In this document: one piece after another, positions 5,832-5,838 of the stretch | Layout: each line of letters begins with the position of its first letter | Position numbering within the stretch: the first letter of the stretch is position 1 | From: Actinomycetota bacterium | GTDB taxonomy: Bacteria; Actinomycetota; Actinomycetes; S36-B12 | Assembly (NCBI GenBank): GCA_027729865.1 | Contig: JAQCBM010000128.1 | Span: forward strand, 1-5,838 | Length of the DNA stretch: 5,838 bases | Reading direction: 5' to 3' | Position numbers and translations under genes: made by a program | Notes under the pieces: model-generated | What the model was told of the DNA's origin: nothing | Database searches by the model: none | The model's input: the letters and a program-made list of their open reading frames with translations, nothing else

Positions 5832-5838
5832 GGCGATC

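Larger units (their letters stand above)
5489..5838. other. 350-bp non-coding region upstream of nrdR
   Basis: I see no believable gene here on either strand; open frames lack a good start context or recognisable sequence. The nrdR-proximal half holds the ribosome binding site, a leader, the NrdR boxes and the promoter. The distal half holds a short palindrome (5694-5710), a C-rich tract (5737-5766) and the long inverted repeat. The next gene starts or ends beyond 5838. I see no B12-riboswitch B12-box in the nrdR leader. Confidence 0.7.

Overview
The window looks like chromosomal DNA from a high-GC Gram-positive bacterium (Actinomycetota). The signs are high-GC codon use throughout, a GTG start behind a perfect AGGAGG, and an nrdR-nrdJ gene pair closely resembling the one in Streptomyces and its relatives. 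The genus cannot be read from the sequence. It reads mostly as a conserved core region. I found no new multi-gene system; the points worth a second look are in the non-coding DNA.

Positions 1-1321 hold two divergent aldo/keto reductase genes from different subfamilies. One is a YghZ/L-glyceraldehyde-3-phosphate-reductase-like gene on the minus strand, cut by the left edge. The other is a complete 2,5-diketo-gluconate-reductase-like (AKR5-type) gene on the plus strand. Only 42 bp separate their starts. Positions 1322-1409, between two convergent genes, carry three perfect TTGCGCAA palindromes at exact 22-bp intervals. Positions 1410-1925 encode a small lipoprotein of unknown function on the minus strand.

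Positions 2047-5488 are the nrdR-nrdJ unit on the minus strand. NrdR, a zinc-ribbon/ATP-cone repressor of ribonucleotide reductase genes, is followed after 59 bp by NrdJ, the adenosylcobalamin-dependent class II ribonucleotide reductase. The unit ends at a strong hairpin terminator with a 16-bp stem and a UUCG tetraloop. Upstream of nrdR are a plausible promoter and two NrdR-box-like sites 32 bp apart, with a third weaker copy one more 32-bp step downstream. This fits an autoregulated operon in which NrdR senses nucleotide status and adjusts dNTP synthesis.

Positions 5489-5838 contain no convincing gene. Besides the nrdR control region they hold a short palindrome, a C-rich tract with a G-quadruplex pattern on the minus strand, and an almost perfect inverted repeat with 28-bp arms close to the right edge.
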